This document shows, piece by piece, positions 18,243-28,592 of a stretch of DNA of 64,000 nucleotides (positions are counted from its first letter, which is position 1; each line of letters opens with the position of its first letter). A program made the position numbers and the translations under genes. Origin of the DNA: Microvirga arvi (GTDB lineage: Bacteria > Pseudomonadota > Alphaproteobacteria > Rhizobiales > Beijerinckiaceae); the NCBI RefSeq assembly GCF_016892765.1, contig NZ_JAFEMD010000029.1, positions 1 to 64,000 on the forward strand, given 5' to 3'. Below the pieces are notes generated by a model. The model made no database searches, had not been told where the DNA came from, and saw nothing but the letters and a program-made list of their open reading frames with translations.

Positions 18243-19984
18243 GCTTTGTATGCGGTTCTGAGGCCACCCCAGCGGCGGCCGAGGACTCGGATGGGAGCAT
18301 CCACCTCCTGCATCATCACGATCTTGCCGCCGCCCATGTCGCGGGCATAGGCCTGCACGATGAACGGCCGGGTGGAGCGCGCAGCCGTAATGCCGGCGCG
18401 ATCGTCGAAAATCCGCTTGTTGCGCGCATTGGCGGCGTTCCACACCGGATCGCCCTCCCGCTGGGCTTGAGAATAGATCCGGTTATGGACCGGGATGTAG
18501 CCGTTGCGGTCGATCGCGAGGCAGAAGGCCATCGTCGGATCCGAGGCAAGAGCACTCTCGAGAATGGACGGCAGAAGCCTCTCGAAAACGGGCAGATAGG
18601 CCGTGCCGTACTGGACCGGGTCCGTGCCGGACAATGGCCGGTAATCCGTGTCGAAGACATCGTCGCGCGAGACCCGGCCGTCGGCCACGGCCTGCTCGAT
18701 CAGCATCTCCACCTGACGGGCCGTCTCCTGGGCGAGCAGGATCCGGGGACGGTAGGTAGCCTCCACACGAGCCACGAAGCCGTCGACGCGGGCCTGCGCC
18801 TCCTCGTTCAGTCCGTCGAAGCGGCAATGGATGCCCATGGAACTCAGGGCGACGATCCGCGCGCCGATGCGGCCCAGATTCTGGATGTCGATCTCGATCG
18901 CCAGTCCCGGCGTCCCATGGAAGCCCGGGACAGCCGTCATGAGCAGGCCGCCCGCGCTGACATCGATCAGCCGGGAGGAAACGCTGCGCTGGGAGATCCA
19001 GAGCGTTGCCGGCCGGTCGACAGGGAAGCGGTCCGAGCGGCGCCTGTCGCCGATCTCGCTCTGGCGGATGACCGTGACGAAGCGCTGGCCGAGAGCCTTG
19101 GCAAGCCCGTCCGCCCGGCTGGTCGCCTGATCGGCCTCGTGGGCCCGGTCGCTCGCGCCGAGAGAGATGGCATTCACCGCGCCCGCACGCTCACTCACCT
19201 TGCCGACGCTGGAGGACGTCACGCTCGCCAGGCGGGACACCTCGCTGATGGCGGCATTCTGCTCGCCGACGGCGTTGCGAACCGTATCGAAGACGGGGCG
19301 AACGCCCTGAACGGCGTCCACCACTTCCGTCACGGCGCCCGTGGAGGCCTGGGCCGTCTCGCGCAGGCGGTCGATGCGCTGGCGGATGTCGTCGGCGGCC
19401 TGGCCGGTCTGGGTGGACAGCACCTTCACCTCGCTTGCCACGACCGCAAAGCCCCGTCCCGCCACCCCGGCCCGGGCCGCCTCGATGGTGGCGTTGAGGG
19501 CCAACAGGTTCGTCTGGCGCGCGACGGCGGAGATCGTATCGACGATGCCGACGATCTCCGCCGTCGCCGCCGAAAGCTGCATGATCAGGTCGCTCGCCTT
19601 CTGGGCGGCCTGGATGGCATTGTCGATCCGCGTGCTCGCTTGCTCCATCGAGCGGCCGATCTCGGCCGACGTGACGGCGAGTTCCTCGGTCGAGGAGGCG
19701 AGCGAGAGCGACTCCGCGGATGTGGATTTGCCTGACGAGGCCAGCTCCCCGGCATGAGTGCGGATCTCGGCCAGATCCTTCTCCACCGCCGCCACATCGG
19801 ACGCCGCGACCGCGATGGCCCGCGTGACACCCTCGATGGCTTTCAGAACGTCGGCCTCGAGCGAGTCCACCACCTCGGTCTCCAGGCGGCTCTGGACGAC
19901 AGGGGGCGTTTTTTCCTCCGGTGCGATCTGAGCCGTATCCTCCAGCGCATCTGGCTGTGGAGCGCGCCGCAAAATACCAAACAT
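18239..19984 (-). CDS. Cytoplasmic chemoreceptor with PilZ domain
   Basis: A 581-residue soluble methyl-accepting-type protein with no membrane segment. Residues about 40-260 form the signalling coiled coil, with the CheA/CheW-contacting tip [19 protein letters not shown] near 155-173. A PilZ domain follows (about 300-400; [14 protein letters not shown] and [11 protein letters not shown]), which in other proteins binds cyclic di-GMP. The C-terminal 140 residues match the Cache/PAS-like end seen on some alphaproteobacterial receptors ([31 protein letters not shown]). ATG at 19984 is chosen because GGAAG lies 7 bases upstream; the longer frame adds an unrelated leader. It is divergent from the cyclase gene. 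Confidence 0.85.
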   Translation of the reverse strand: MFGILRRAPQPDALEDTAQIAPEEKTPPVVQSRLETEVVDSLEADVLKAIEGVTRAIAVAASDVAAVEKDLAEIRTHAGELASSGKSTSAESLSLASSTEELAVTSAEIGRSMEQASTRIDNAIQAAQKASDLIMQLSAATAEIVGIVDTISAVARQTNLLALNATIEAARAGVAGRGFAVVASEVKVLSTQTGQAADDIRQRIDRLRETAQASTGAVTEVVDAVQGVRPVFDTVRNAVGEQNAAISEVSRLASVTSSSVGKVSERAGAVNAISLGASDRAHEADQATSRADGLAKALGQRFVTVIRQSEIGDRRRSDRFPVDRPATLWISQRSVSSRLIDVSAGGLLMTAVPGFHGTPGLAIEIDIQNLGRIGARIVALSSMGIHCRFDGLNEEAQARVDGFVARVEATYRPRILLAQETARQVEMLIEQAVADGRVSRDDVFDTDYRPLSGTDPVQYGTAYLPVFERLLPSILESALASDPTMAFCLAIDRNGYIPVHNRIYSQAQREGDPVWNAANARNKRIFDDRAGITAARSTRPFIVQAYARDMGGGKIVMMQEVDAPIRVLGRRWGGLRTAYKA

Positions 19985-20134
19985 CGCCGGGCTTCCATTC
20001 TTTTTTGTGCTTAACCCAGCGTCACCTCGAAAGGTTAATGAAGCGCAAATAAAGAACGATGTTTCTTCCATGGTTGTGACGACTTGTGCATACAAGCCTC
20101 CGGTAGGGTCGTCACATGCGGAAAACCTTTAATT

Positions 20135-20150
20135 TGCATGATTTCATGCA
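20135..20150. promoter_or_regulatory. Inverted repeat in the divergent chemoreceptor/cyclase gap
   Basis: TGCATGA-TT-TCATGCA, a perfect 7-base inverted repeat, sits between the two divergent genes, followed by GTTTTT. Its position suits an operator acting on one or both promoters. No known regulator can be assigned. Confidence 0.35.
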
Positions 20151-20279
20151 GTTTTTCGACGCAACCAGATGAGCCGTGCGGCTTTATTATGAGAGTTGAT
20201 GGAAAGGTGCTTCGTCTCAGGTCGAAGCCTTCCTGACGTTGCGTTACAGCCGTTTCAGCGTCGACGTCCTGGAGAGGCC

Positions 20280-22055
20280 ATGAGCAGCCCTTCTGATCAC
20301 ACGGCGCAAAGACGTCTTGCTGCTGTCCTTGCCGCTGACGTGGTGGGCTATTCCGGTCTTATGTCCAGAGACGAGGAGGGGACGCTCAGCCGCCTTCGGG
20401 ATCTCCGACGTCAGGTCATCGAGCCGCGAATTCATTCTCATCATGGGCGATTGGTGAAAACGATTGGGGACGGATTCCTGATCGAGTTTGCGAGCCCCGT
20501 CGATGCAGTGCGCTGTGCGGTCGAACTTCAGGAAGCTGTTGGAGCCCGCTATGGGAAGGCGGATGCTAAGCCCCTTCAGCTTCGGGTCGGGATCAATCTC
20601 GGCGACATCATGGTCGAGGAGGATGGCGACATTTTCGGCGACGGCGTGAACGTCGCCGCCCGACTGCAGAAACTCGCGCTGCCCGGCGGCATCTGCCTCT
20701 CCGGAAAAGTCTATGATGAGGTCAGGGGCAAGCTGTCCTACGACTTCGACGATCTGGGAGAGCATCGTTTCAAGAACATCGGCCAGCCGATCAGGGTCTT
20801 CTGCCTTCTGGAAGGCATGGACACGGCACAGAGACCGGGTGAGCGTCGGCCTTCCGGTTCCCATACTGAAGGACCCTCCATCGCGGTCCTGCCCTTCGTC
20901 AACATCAGCAAGGATCCTGAACAGGAATACTTCGCCGATGGCATCGTCGAGGACATTATTGCGGCCTTGTCGCGCTTCAAGTCCTTCTTCGTCATCGCCC
21001 GGAACTCGACCTTTGCTTACAAGGGCCGTGCCGTCAGCGTGCAACAGATCGGTCGGGAGCTCGGCGTCCGTTATGTGCTGGAGGGCAGCGTCAGGCGCTC
21101 CGGTCCGAGAATTCGGATCACGGCGCAGCTTGTCGATGCGAGCACCGGGGTGCATCTCTGGGCCGAGCATTACGACGGCCTCGCCGAGGATGTGTTCGAT
21201 CTCCAGGATCAGATCACGGCCAGCGTCGTGGGATCGATCCAGCCATCGATCAGGACGGCCGAGATCGAGCGGGCCAGGCGCAAGCGGCCTGAGAATCTCG
21301 ACGCCTATGACCTCGTGATGCGAGCGCTTCCTTACGTCTGGGCATTGGAATTCGAGGCCAACAAGGAGGCGGCACGGCTCCTGGACAAGGCGCTTCTCCT
21401 CGAACCGGGCTATCCGCTCGCCATAGCCTTGGCCGCTTGGTGCCGCGGCCAGCGGATCGTCTACAACTGGTCGAAGAACCTTCAGGAGGACAGGCGCGAA
21501 ACCCTTCGGCAGGCTCAGATGGCAGCGGGCTTAGCCCATGACGATCCCTTCATCCTCACGGTGCTCGGCGCGGCCCTGACGATCACGCGGGAATTCCAGC
21601 GCGCCGCGTCGATGCTGGAGCGGGCGTTGTCGCAGGATCCGAACTCGGCCTGGGCCTGGAACCGCAGCGGCTGGCTGCACAACTACCAGGACGATCCCGA
21701 GGTCGCGATTCAGCACTTCGAGCGGTCCCTGCGGCTGAGCCCGTTCGATCCGATGGCCTTCAACTGCGAGATGGGCATCGGCTGCGCCCACTTCATCGCA
21801 AAACGCTACGATCTCGCTGCGCAATGGCAGGCGAAGGCGCTCATGAGCAAGCCCAATACCACTTGGATCCATCGCACGCTCGCGCCCGCCTATGCCCTGG
21901 CGGGAGAACCCGATAAGGCCCGGGAAAGCGTCGGTGAGCTCATGAAGGGTTATCCCGGGATCAGGATCATCGACATTCTCCAGGCGATGGCCTTCAGCCC
22001 GGAAGTGATGAGCCGGTTCGCGGAGGGGCTGCGGCAGGCAGGCCTGCCGGAATGA
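20280..22055 (+). CDS. Class III adenylate cyclase with TolB-like and TPR domains
   Basis: A 591-residue protein. Residues about 12-180 are a class III cyclase catalytic domain with both metal-binding aspartates (LAADVVGYSGLM and KTIGDGFLIEF) and GDGVNVAARL, so it should be active on ATP or GTP. Next is a TolB N-terminal-like domain (SIAVLPFVNISKDPEQEYFA ... YVLEGSVRRSG) and then TPR repeats to the end. This combination is expanded in Hyphomicrobiales and is usually cytoplasmic. ATG at 20280 has GGAG 5 bases upstream. Nucleotide preference and signal are unknown. Confidence 0.88.
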   Translation: MSSPSDHTAQRRLAAVLAADVVGYSGLMSRDEEGTLSRLRDLRRQVIEPRIHSHHGRLVKTIGDGFLIEFASPVDAVRCAVELQEAVGARYGKADAKPLQLRVGINLGDIMVEEDGDIFGDGVNVAARLQKLALPGGICLSGKVYDEVRGKLSYDFDDLGEHRFKNIGQPIRVFCLLEGMDTAQRPGERRPSGSHTEGPSIAVLPFVNISKDPEQEYFADGIVEDIIAALSRFKSFFVIARNSTFAYKGRAVSVQQIGRELGVRYVLEGSVRRSGPRIRITAQLVDASTGVHLWAEHYDGLAEDVFDLQDQITASVVGSIQPSIRTAEIERARRKRPENLDAYDLVMRALPYVWALEFEANKEAARLLDKALLLEPGYPLAIALAAWCRGQRIVYNWSKNLQEDRRETLRQAQMAAGLAHDDPFILTVLGAALTITREFQRAASMLERALSQDPNSAWAWNRSGWLHNYQDDPEVAIQHFERSLRLSPFDPMAFNCEMGIGCAHFIAKRYDLAAQWQAKALMSKPNTTWIHRTLAPAYALAGEPDKARESVGELMKGYPGIRIIDILQAMAFSPEVMSRFAEGLRQAGLPE

Positions 22056-22072
22056 AGGCTGTCTATGGAACG

Positions 22073-22103
22073 GACCGGGAGGGCAGGAGCTCTCCCGGTC
22101 TTT
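22073..22103 (+). terminator. Weak terminator after the cyclase gene
   Basis: GACCGGGAG / CTCCCGGTC with a 10-base loop, followed by only TTT, 17 bases after the cyclase stop and just before the convergent OmpA-family gene. Confidence 0.5.
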
Positions 22104-22107
22104 GGTG

Positions 22108-23994
22108 TTACTGCTGGTTCTGCCCCTGCAGCAGCGGGGTGATCCGGCGCAGGGTCACGCGACGGTTTTGCTGCTCGGGGGCTTCCGTGGCCACCTTCAG
22201 ATACTGCTCGCCGTAGCCCTGGGTCGTCAGGTTTTCGGCCGGGATCTGGAAGCGCTCCGTCAGGGTCGTCGCGATAGTCTCCGCGCGGCGGTCCGAGAGG
22301 GTGAGGTTGTCCTCGTCGGCACCGACGGCATCGGTGTGACCTTCGACCAGGAAGATCTCGTTCGGGTTGCGGGAGATCGCCTCGCGCAGGCCCTCTGCGA
22401 TCACTCTCAACTGATCGATCTGATCCGGGGGCAGCTCCCAGGAGCCGAATTCGAACGTGATCGTGTCGAGGTCGACGCGTGGCATGCGCTGGCGCAGCGG
22501 CTGGCTGCGGCGGATCTCGTCGAGGGTGTAGGCCCGCTCGACACGCTCCACCGGCGGCGCCGTGAAGGCTTCGACGATATCGGCGCGCGAGGCCCGCTCC
22601 GTCTCGACGATGTAGCGCTCGCGAGGGATGCGCACGGTTGGGGGCGGCAGGCGGACGACCTCCTCCTCCATATAGCCGTAGCCCGGACGGCGCTCGATGC
22701 CGCTGCGCCGATTCTCGATCAGCACGACCTCCCGTCCGGCGGGCTCGCGCCTCACGCGGCGGATGAGGTTTCCATCCTCGTCGCGCACGGTGAGGATCTC
22801 GGAGCCGTCGGGGCGGCGCACGATCGTGACCTCCTCGTTCCCGCCGCGCCGCTCGACGCGAATGTCAGCGTCGCGATAGTTCCGTCGGAAGCGCTCCGTC
22901 TCGTCGCTGCGGATGATGACTTCGTTGCCCTGGCGGATGATCGTGCGGTTGCCCGGCTCCTCGATGATCACCCGTCCGCCTTCACGACGCTCCCGGCGGT
23001 CGCGGCGCAGGTCTTCGATGCGGACGCGGGACGCATCCAGCGGCTGGGTCGTGGCAGGGGCCGCCTGCTGAGGCGCAATCTGGCCCGGTGCGGCCGGGGA
23101 TGGGGCCGTGGGTTGGGCACGCGTTGCCGGGGCAGGAGCAGCGGGAATTGCCGGAGCCGGCTGGGTCCGCGTCGCCGGAGTTGCGGGCGCAGGAGCCGGA
23201 GCGGCAGGTGCCGCCGTTGGAGCGGCAGGCGCGGGAGCCGCCGGGGCTGTGGTCGTGGTGGGCGCGTCCTGACCGGGACGCTGGCCGCGCTGACGGTCCG
23301 GTCGCTCGGTGTCACCCGATCGGGCGGGGCGTTCCGCATCGGTCGGGCGAGGGGCTCCTGCGGCCGGCCGCTGCTGGGCCGGGGCCGGGGGCGTTGCGGG
23401 CTGAGCCGCCGGAGCGGGCGGGCTCGGAGGAGTTTCGGCGGCAGGCGATTGCTGCCGGGGACGCTCGCGCTCCTGAGCGGCCGGGCGAGCTGGTCGCTCA
23501 GGCGTCTCGGCTGAAGGACGAGGCCGTTCCACAGGGGCCTGCTGTGCCGGACGAGCCGGCGTTGCAGGCGTCGCGCCGATGGGAGGCGCGGGGCGTTCGG
23601 TGGGCTGAGCTTGGTCACGGCGTGGGCGAGGAGATTCGGGCGCCTCCTCCTGAGCGGTTGGACGGGGGCCTCGCGGTCCATCGGGACCGCCGCGCTCCGC
23701 CGGGCCTGCGCCGCGCGGCGGGCGCTGACCGCGCTCCTCGGAGGCGCCGGGGCCGCCTGCATCCTGGCCGCCTTGTCTGCGTTCTTGCCCCTGGCGTCCG
23801 CCGCGGGGCGAATCCCCGTCCTGCTGGCCCTGTCGCCGCGGACGGGCGCCGGGTGGCAGTTCCTCCGGAGCGGCCGGTCCAGCCTGCGCGACGACAAGGG
23901 GCGTCGCGGCTTCCGGCTGGAGGGCCGACACGCTCGCCGGCAGCAGCATCAGGGGAAGGGCGGTGCTCGCAAGAAACAGACTGGAAAGCTTCAT
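22108..23994 (-). CDS. OmpA family protein with long Pro/Ala/Arg-rich linker
   Basis: Outer-membrane or periplasmic protein of 628 residues. It has a Sec signal peptide (MKLSSLFLASTALPLMLLPA), then a low-complexity region rich in Pro, Ala, Arg and Gln to about residue 320, a charged DRRERREGGRV region with repeated RRPDGSE-like beta segments, and a C-terminal OmpA peptidoglycan-binding domain (FLVEGHTDAVGADEDN ... LSDRRAETIA ... NRRVTLR). ATG at 23994 is preferred; one at 24009 abuts its GAGG too closely. Similar proteins are common in Methylobacteriaceae and Bradyrhizobium relatives. Likely an envelope-peptidoglycan tether. Confidence 0.85.
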   Translation of the reverse strand: MKLSSLFLASTALPLMLLPASVSALQPEAATPLVVAQAGPAAPEELPPGARPRRQGQQDGDSPRGGRQGQERRQGGQDAGGPGASEERGQRPPRGAGPAERGGPDGPRGPRPTAQEEAPESPRPRRDQAQPTERPAPPIGATPATPARPAQQAPVERPRPSAETPERPARPAAQERERPRQQSPAAETPPSPPAPAAQPATPPAPAQQRPAAGAPRPTDAERPARSGDTERPDRQRGQRPGQDAPTTTTAPAAPAPAAPTAAPAAPAPAPATPATRTQPAPAIPAAPAPATRAQPTAPSPAAPGQIAPQQAAPATTQPLDASRVRIEDLRRDRRERREGGRVIIEEPGNRTIIRQGNEVIIRSDETERFRRNYRDADIRVERRGGNEEVTIVRRPDGSEILTVRDEDGNLIRRVRREPAGREVVLIENRRSGIERRPGYGYMEEEVVRLPPPTVRIPRERYIVETERASRADIVEAFTAPPVERVERAYTLDEIRRSQPLRQRMPRVDLDTITFEFGSWELPPDQIDQLRVIAEGLREAISRNPNEIFLVEGHTDAVGADEDNLTLSDRRAETIATTLTERFQIPAENLTTQGYGEQYLKVATEAPEQQNRRVTLRRITPLLQGQNQQ

Positions 23995-24191
23995 GATCCT
24001 CAAACTCATCCTCGCACACTAAAGTCATCGACAATGTGAAGGCGCCGGTTTGGTTCCGACGCAGGCCAAATTCCGCTTTTGAAACAGAATTTTAGAACTT
24101 GCATGATATCCTTGGAAAACATGGCTGAATGGCCGCTGAATGCTTACATCAGGATCCCGATCAACTCTCTCGCCGAAGGCCGCTGGAACTG

Positions 24192-24923
24192 ATGCACTGG
24201 ACTGACGAAGGCGTCGTTATCGGCGTCCGCAAGCATGGGGAATCGAGCATCATCCTCGAGCTGATGACGCGCGAGCACGGCCGGCATCTCGGCCTCGTCC
24301 ATGGCGGCCGCTCCAAGACTCTCCAGGCGGTCCTTCAGCCCGGCAACACGGTGCAGGCAACCTGGCGGGCGCGGCTCGACGAGCATCTGGGCACCTATCA
24401 GGTCGAAGGCATCAACTTGAGGGCCGCACGCCTCATGGGTTCCTCCATGGCGCTCTACGGACTGGCGACGCTTGCTCATCTCCTGCGCTATTTCCCCGAG
24501 CGCGACCCCCACTTCGCCCTCTTCGAGACGCTTATCGTCCTGGTGGACCACCTGGACGACCCCGATCTCGCACCGGCGCTGTTCGTGCGCTTCGAACTTG
24601 CCATGCTCACCGAGCTCGGGTTCGGGCTGGACCTCACGAGCTGCGCCGCCACCGGTACGGAACGGGACCTGACCTATGTCTCGCCCCGGAGCGGGCGGGC
24701 GGTCTCCGCTGCTGCAGGCGAGCCCTACAAGGACCGGCTGCTCAAGCTTCCGGGCTTCCTGATCGGCCAGACAAGGGAAAACCGACCACGGGAGGAGGAT
24801 ATCCAGGCCGGATTTGCGCTCACGGACTTCTTCCTGCATCAGAACGTCTTCGGCCCCCAGGGGCAGCGGGCGCCGGAAGAGCGGGCGCGTTTCGTCGCAC
24901 TGGCCACGGCCGGAGACGAATGA
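24192..24923 (+). CDS. recO: DNA repair protein RecO
   Basis: Recombination mediator that loads RecA with RecF/RecR. The 243-residue protein opens with MHWTDEGVVIGVRKHGESS (OB fold) and has the LARPGRT-like RSKTLQAVLQPGN turn and the helical C-terminal domain FELAMLTELGFGLDL. The zinc-ligand cysteines of some RecO proteins are not obvious here (only CAATG near the expected place). The start at 24192 is chosen from family similarity; an upstream ATG at 24129 adds an unrelated leader. Confidence 0.92.
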   Translation: MHWTDEGVVIGVRKHGESSIILELMTREHGRHLGLVHGGRSKTLQAVLQPGNTVQATWRARLDEHLGTYQVEGINLRAARLMGSSMALYGLATLAHLLRYFPERDPHFALFETLIVLVDHLDDPDLAPALFVRFELAMLTELGFGLDLTSCAATGTERDLTYVSPRSGRAVSAAAGEPYKDRLLKLPGFLIGQTRENRPREEDIQAGFALTDFFLHQNVFGPQGQRAPEERARFVALATAGDE

Positions 24924-24989
24924 GGTTTGTTTCTGTTATGTTCTCATTTCAGATGATAAGAAGCGATTCGCAGTTGAGGATTTCGAGTT

Positions 24990-27236
24990 ATGGGTAAACC
25001 GGTCAATCCGCCGTCAGGGGGCGAGATCGAGAACATCAATCTCAAGGACGCCCTGGAGGAGCGCTATCTCGCTTATGCGCTCTCCACGATCATGCACCGG
25101 GCGCTGCCGGACGCGCGCGACGGGTTGAAGCCCGTCCACCGCCGCATCCTGCACGCCATGCGGCTCCTGAAGCTCGACCCGAAGTCGGCGCCCAAGAAAT
25201 GCGCCCGCATCGTCGGCGACGTGATGGGCCAGTACCACCCGCATGGCGACCAATCGATCTACGATGCCCTGGTGCGCATGGCGCAGGATTTCGCCCAGCG
25301 ATATCCGATGGCGGACGGTCAGGGCAATTTCGGCAACATCGACGGCGATGGCGCGGCCGCCATGCGCTACACCGAGGCGCGCCTGACGGAGGTGGCCCGG
25401 CTCCTGCTGGAGGGGATCGACGAGGACTCGGTCGATTTCCGCGAGACCTACGACCAGGCCAACGAGGAGCCGGTGGTGCTGCCGGCCGCCTTCCCGAACC
25501 TGCTGGCGAACGGCTCGCAGGGCATCGCGGTCGGCATGGCGACCTCGATCCCGCCGCACAACGCCGCCGAACTCTGTGACGCCGCCCTGCACCTGATCGG
25601 AAAGCCGAACGCCACGTCCGAGCAGCTGATGCAGTTCGTGCCGGGGCCGGACCTGCCCACCGGCGGCATCATCGTCGACACGGCTTCCTCCATGGCCGAG
25701 ACGTATCGGACGGGCCGCGGCTCGTTCCGCGTGCGCGCCCGCTGGGCCAAGGAGGATCTCGGCCGCGGCAACTGGCAGATCGTCGTCACCGAAATTCCCT
25801 ATGCGGTCCCGAAGTCGCGCCTGATCGAGAAGATTGCGGAGCTGCTGCAGGAGAAGAAGCTCCCGCTGCTCGCCGACGTGCGCGACGAATCGGCCGAGGA
25901 CATCCGGGTGGTGCTCGAGCCCCGCGCCAAGACGGTCGACCCGATCATCCTGATGGAATCGCTGTTCAAGCTCACCGAGCTCGAAAGCCGCGTTCCGATG
26001 AACGTGAACGTGCTCGCCGGCGGCAAGGTGCCGAAGGTGCTGAGCCTGGCCGAATGCCTGCGCGAATGGCTCGACCATCGCCGCGAGGTGCTGATCCGCC
26101 GGTCGAAGTTCCGGCTCGCCGCCATCGACAGGCGCCTGGAGATCCTGGGCGGCCTGCTCATCGTCTATCTCGACCTCGACCGGGTGATCAAAATCATCCG
26201 CGAGGAGGATGAGCCGAAGCAGGAGCTGATGCGCGTCTTCAAGCTCACCGAGATGCAGGCCAACGCCATCCTCGACACGCGCCTGCGCTCGTTGCGCAAG
26301 CTCGAAGAGATGGAGCTCAAGCGCGAGCAGAAGAATCTGCAGGACGAGAAGGCCAAGATCGAGGAGCTGCTCGGCTCCGAGAAGGTGCAGTGGAAGACGA
26401 TCTCGGCCGAGATCAAGGAGGTCCGCAAGACCTTCGGCCCCGACACGCCTCTGGGCCGCCGCCGCACCACCTTCGCCGAGGCGCCGGACACCTCCGACAT
26501 CGATTTCGCGGAGGCCATGATCGAACGCGAGCCGGTCACGGTCATCGTGTCCGAGAAGGGCTGGATCCGCGCCATGAAGGGCCACCAGGCCGATCTTTCG
26601 GGCGTGCAGTTCAAGGGCGACGACGCCTTGAAGACGGCTTTCTTCGCCGAGACCACGTCCAAGATCGTCGTGGCGGCGGATAACGGGCGCTTCTTCACGC
26701 TCGAGGCCTCCAAGCTCCCCGGCGGCCGCGGCTTCGGCGATCCGATCCGCCTCATGGTCGACCTGGAAGAGGGTGCCGACTTCATCGCCGTCTTCCCCTA
26801 CAGGGCGGGCGGGAAGCTCCTCGTCGTCGGCACGGACGGGCGCGGTTTCGTGGTGCCCACCGACGAGATCACGGCGAACACCCGCAAGGGCAAGCAGATC
26901 CTCAATCTCGACGCGCCCTCCAAGATGGTGGTCTGCGCCGAGGCCGAGGGCGACCACGTCGCGATCATCGGCGAGAACCGCAAGCTCCTGATCTTCCCGG
27001 CGAAGCAGGTGCCGGAGATGACCCGCGGCAAGGGCGTGCGCCTCCAGCGCTACAAGGACGGCGGCGTCTCCGACGCCAAGATCTTCAAGCTGAAGGAAGG
27101 CCTGACCTGGAAGGACACCTCGGGCCGCACCTGGACGGTGGCCAAGGAGGACCTGCGCGACTGGCTCGGCGACCGCACCGAGGCCGGCAGATTGCCTCCG
27201 AAGGGCTTCCCGAAGTCGAACAAGTTCGGGGAGTAA
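24990..27236 (+). CDS. parC: DNA topoisomerase IV subunit A
   Basis: Subunit A of topoisomerase IV, which decatenates chromosomes. The 748-residue protein has the catalytic Arg126-Tyr127 ([10 protein letters not shown]), the [17 protein letters not shown] region and a C-terminal beta-pinwheel domain of degenerate repeats (DRGFVVP/[11 protein letters not shown]). The GyrA box QRRGGKG is absent, in keeping with ParC rather than GyrA. At the positions equivalent to E. coli ParC Ser80 and Glu84 it has Gln88 and Asp92. Followed by repeats and a convergent gene. Confidence 0.95.
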   Translation: MGKPVNPPSGGEIENINLKDALEERYLAYALSTIMHRALPDARDGLKPVHRRILHAMRLLKLDPKSAPKKCARIVGDVMGQYHPHGDQSIYDALVRMAQDFAQRYPMADGQGNFGNIDGDGAAAMRYTEARLTEVARLLLEGIDEDSVDFRETYDQANEEPVVLPAAFPNLLANGSQGIAVGMATSIPPHNAAELCDAALHLIGKPNATSEQLMQFVPGPDLPTGGIIVDTASSMAETYRTGRGSFRVRARWAKEDLGRGNWQIVVTEIPYAVPKSRLIEKIAELLQEKKLPLLADVRDESAEDIRVVLEPRAKTVDPIILMESLFKLTELESRVPMNVNVLAGGKVPKVLSLAECLREWLDHRREVLIRRSKFRLAAIDRRLEILGGLLIVYLDLDRVIKIIREEDEPKQELMRVFKLTEMQANAILDTRLRSLRKLEEMELKREQKNLQDEKAKIEELLGSEKVQWKTISAEIKEVRKTFGPDTPLGRRRTTFAEAPDTSDIDFAEAMIEREPVTVIVSEKGWIRAMKGHQADLSGVQFKGDDALKTAFFAETTSKIVVAADNGRFFTLEASKLPGGRGFGDPIRLMVDLEEGADFIAVFPYRAGGKLLVVGTDGRGFVVPTDEITANTRKGKQILNLDAPSKMVVCAEAEGDHVAIIGENRKLLIFPAKQVPEMTRGKGVRLQRYKDGGVSDAKIFKLKEGLTWKDTSGRTWTVAKEDLRDWLGDRTEAGRLPPKGFPKSNKFGE

Positions 27237-27246
27237 GAACGACCAA

Positions 27247-27385
27247 TGTCATCCCGGACGGCGTAAGCCGATCCGGGATTGCTTCCTTTAATCCCTACGT
27301 CATGGCCGGGCTTGTCCCGGCCATCCCGATTGGAAGGGTGCTATTTCTCGATATCGAGATCACCGGCACAAGGCCGGTGATGACG
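27247..27385. repeat. B-like half repeat and A-type repeat after parC
   Basis: A short GTCATCCCGGA ... ATCCGGGAT hairpin (27247-27280) precedes an A unit (27299-27385) with ATGGCCGGG-CTTGT-CCCGGCCAT first and ATCACCGGC-ACAAG-GCCGGTGAT second. Both lie between the convergent parC and arginyltransferase genes and could serve as a bidirectional transcription end. Confidence 0.8.
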
Positions 27386-27413
27386 TGTTGAGAGTCAGAT
27401 GACGTGCGCGGGC

Positions 27414-28160
27414 TTACTCCGCCCGTGTCCAACCCTGCGCAAGCAGCCGCTCCTGCGGCTTGAAGCGGGCCTTGTAGCCCATCTTCTTCGAGCCCTCGAC
27501 CCAGTAGCCGAGATAGAGATAGGGCAGCCCCATCGCCTTCGCGCGGCGGATGTGGTCGAGGATGATGAAGGTGCCGAGGCTGCGGTGCTGCATCTCCGGA
27601 TCGTAGAACGAGTAGACCATGGAGAGGCCGTCGTTCATCTCGTCGGTGAGGCAGACGGCGATGAGATCGCCCGATCCCTTGCCGGTGATGCCGCTGTCGA
27701 TCCCGCGCCGGCGGTATTCGATGATTTTCGTATCCACATGGCTGTCCTCAACCATCATGGAATAATCGAGCACCGTCATGTCGGCCATGCCGCCATCCGC
27801 GTGGCGCGTGTCCACGTAGCGGCGGAAGAGGGAATACTGCTCGGAGGACGGACGGTTGGGCAGCGCGGTGCCGATCAGGTCGGCATTGTCCTTCAGGACG
27901 CGCCTGAGATTGTCGGAGGGCTCGAACTCGTCCACGAGAACCCGCACCGACACGCAGGCCCGGCAGGTATCGCAGGCGGGCCGGTAGGCGATGGTCTGCG
28001 ACCGGCGGAAACCGCCCTGCGTCAGGATCTCGTTCAGCTCCCGTCCCCGTCGTCCGACGATATGCGTGAAGACCTTGCGCTCCTCCTTGCCCGGCAGATA
28101 GGGGCATGTGGACGGGGAGGTGAGGTAGAACTGCGGTGCGTCGCGGGGCTGGCTCGTCAA
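27414..28160 (-). CDS. bpt: Arginyl/leucyl-tRNA--protein transferase (Bpt/Ate family)
   Basis: Transfers an amino acid from aminoacyl-tRNA to N-terminal acidic residues of proteins, feeding the N-degron pathway. The 248-residue protein has [15 protein letters not shown] at 19-33, the paired cysteines in [13 protein letters not shown], and the GNAT-like C-terminal region [19 protein letters not shown]. Start is TTG at 28160 with AAGG nine bases upstream. Related proteins vary between Arg and Leu donors (Ate versus Bpt); Bpt is the likelier bacterial form. The neighbourhood with RDD and hemB is conserved in Hyphomicrobiales. Confidence 0.9.
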   Translation of the reverse strand: MTSQPRDAPQFYLTSPSTCPYLPGKEERKVFTHIVGRRGRELNEILTQGGFRRSQTIAYRPACDTCRACVSVRVLVDEFEPSDNLRRVLKDNADLIGTALPNRPSSEQYSLFRRYVDTRHADGGMADMTVLDYSMMVEDSHVDTKIIEYRRRGIDSGITGKGSGDLIAVCLTDEMNDGLSMVYSFYDPEMQHRSLGTFIILDHIRRAKAMGLPYLYLGYWVEGSKKMGYKARFKPQERLLAQGWTRAE

Positions 28161-28330
28161 TCGGGAAAGCCTTGTGCAGAAACCTTGAGCGCTTCGTCAA
28201 CGCTTGAAGGATAACATTGGTGTCCGCAACGTCCAGCAAAAGAGAGCGAATGTCACAGGGGTGTGTCCTCCATTCTGAGAGGCCGGCTCGCAAGCTGACG
28301 TTCGCTTCCATGTGAGACGTAAGCGCTTCT

Positions 28331-28566
28331 TCCCTCCCCCTTGCGGGGAGGGGCAGGGGTGGGGGTGGTGTGACCGGGTGAGACCTCTCCGTCATGGCCG
28401 GGCTTGTCCCGGCCATCCCGACAGGAAGAGTGCGGTGCTCAAGACAATCGGGATCACCGGCACAAGGCCGGTGATGACGAGGTAGAGAGCATTGCCTGTG
28501 CTCATCATGAGCAGCGCTCTGACTTCGCGACCCCCACCCTTAATCCCTCCCCGCAAGGGGGAGGGA
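28331..28566. repeat. Composite nested repeat, copy 1 (C-A-C')
   Basis: An outer pair of C elements (CCCTCCCCCTTGCGGGGAGG ... GGTGGGGGT at 28331-28370, and its inverse at about 28530-28566) encloses an A unit (28391-28478). The two C parts are inverted with respect to each other, so the whole block can fold back on itself. A closely similar block in the same direction lies at 31725-31954. The 432-base gap 28161-28592 holds no gene. Confidence 0.88.
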
Positions 28567-28592
28567 AACAGCGCCATGCTCGTCGTGACAGC

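Noticed and set aside
25014-26957. 647-residue minus-strand open frame opposite parC
   Set aside because: High G+C third positions make long antisense frames; the composition is His/Ala/Arg/Gly-rich with no domain, and the plus strand encodes an unmistakable ParC.
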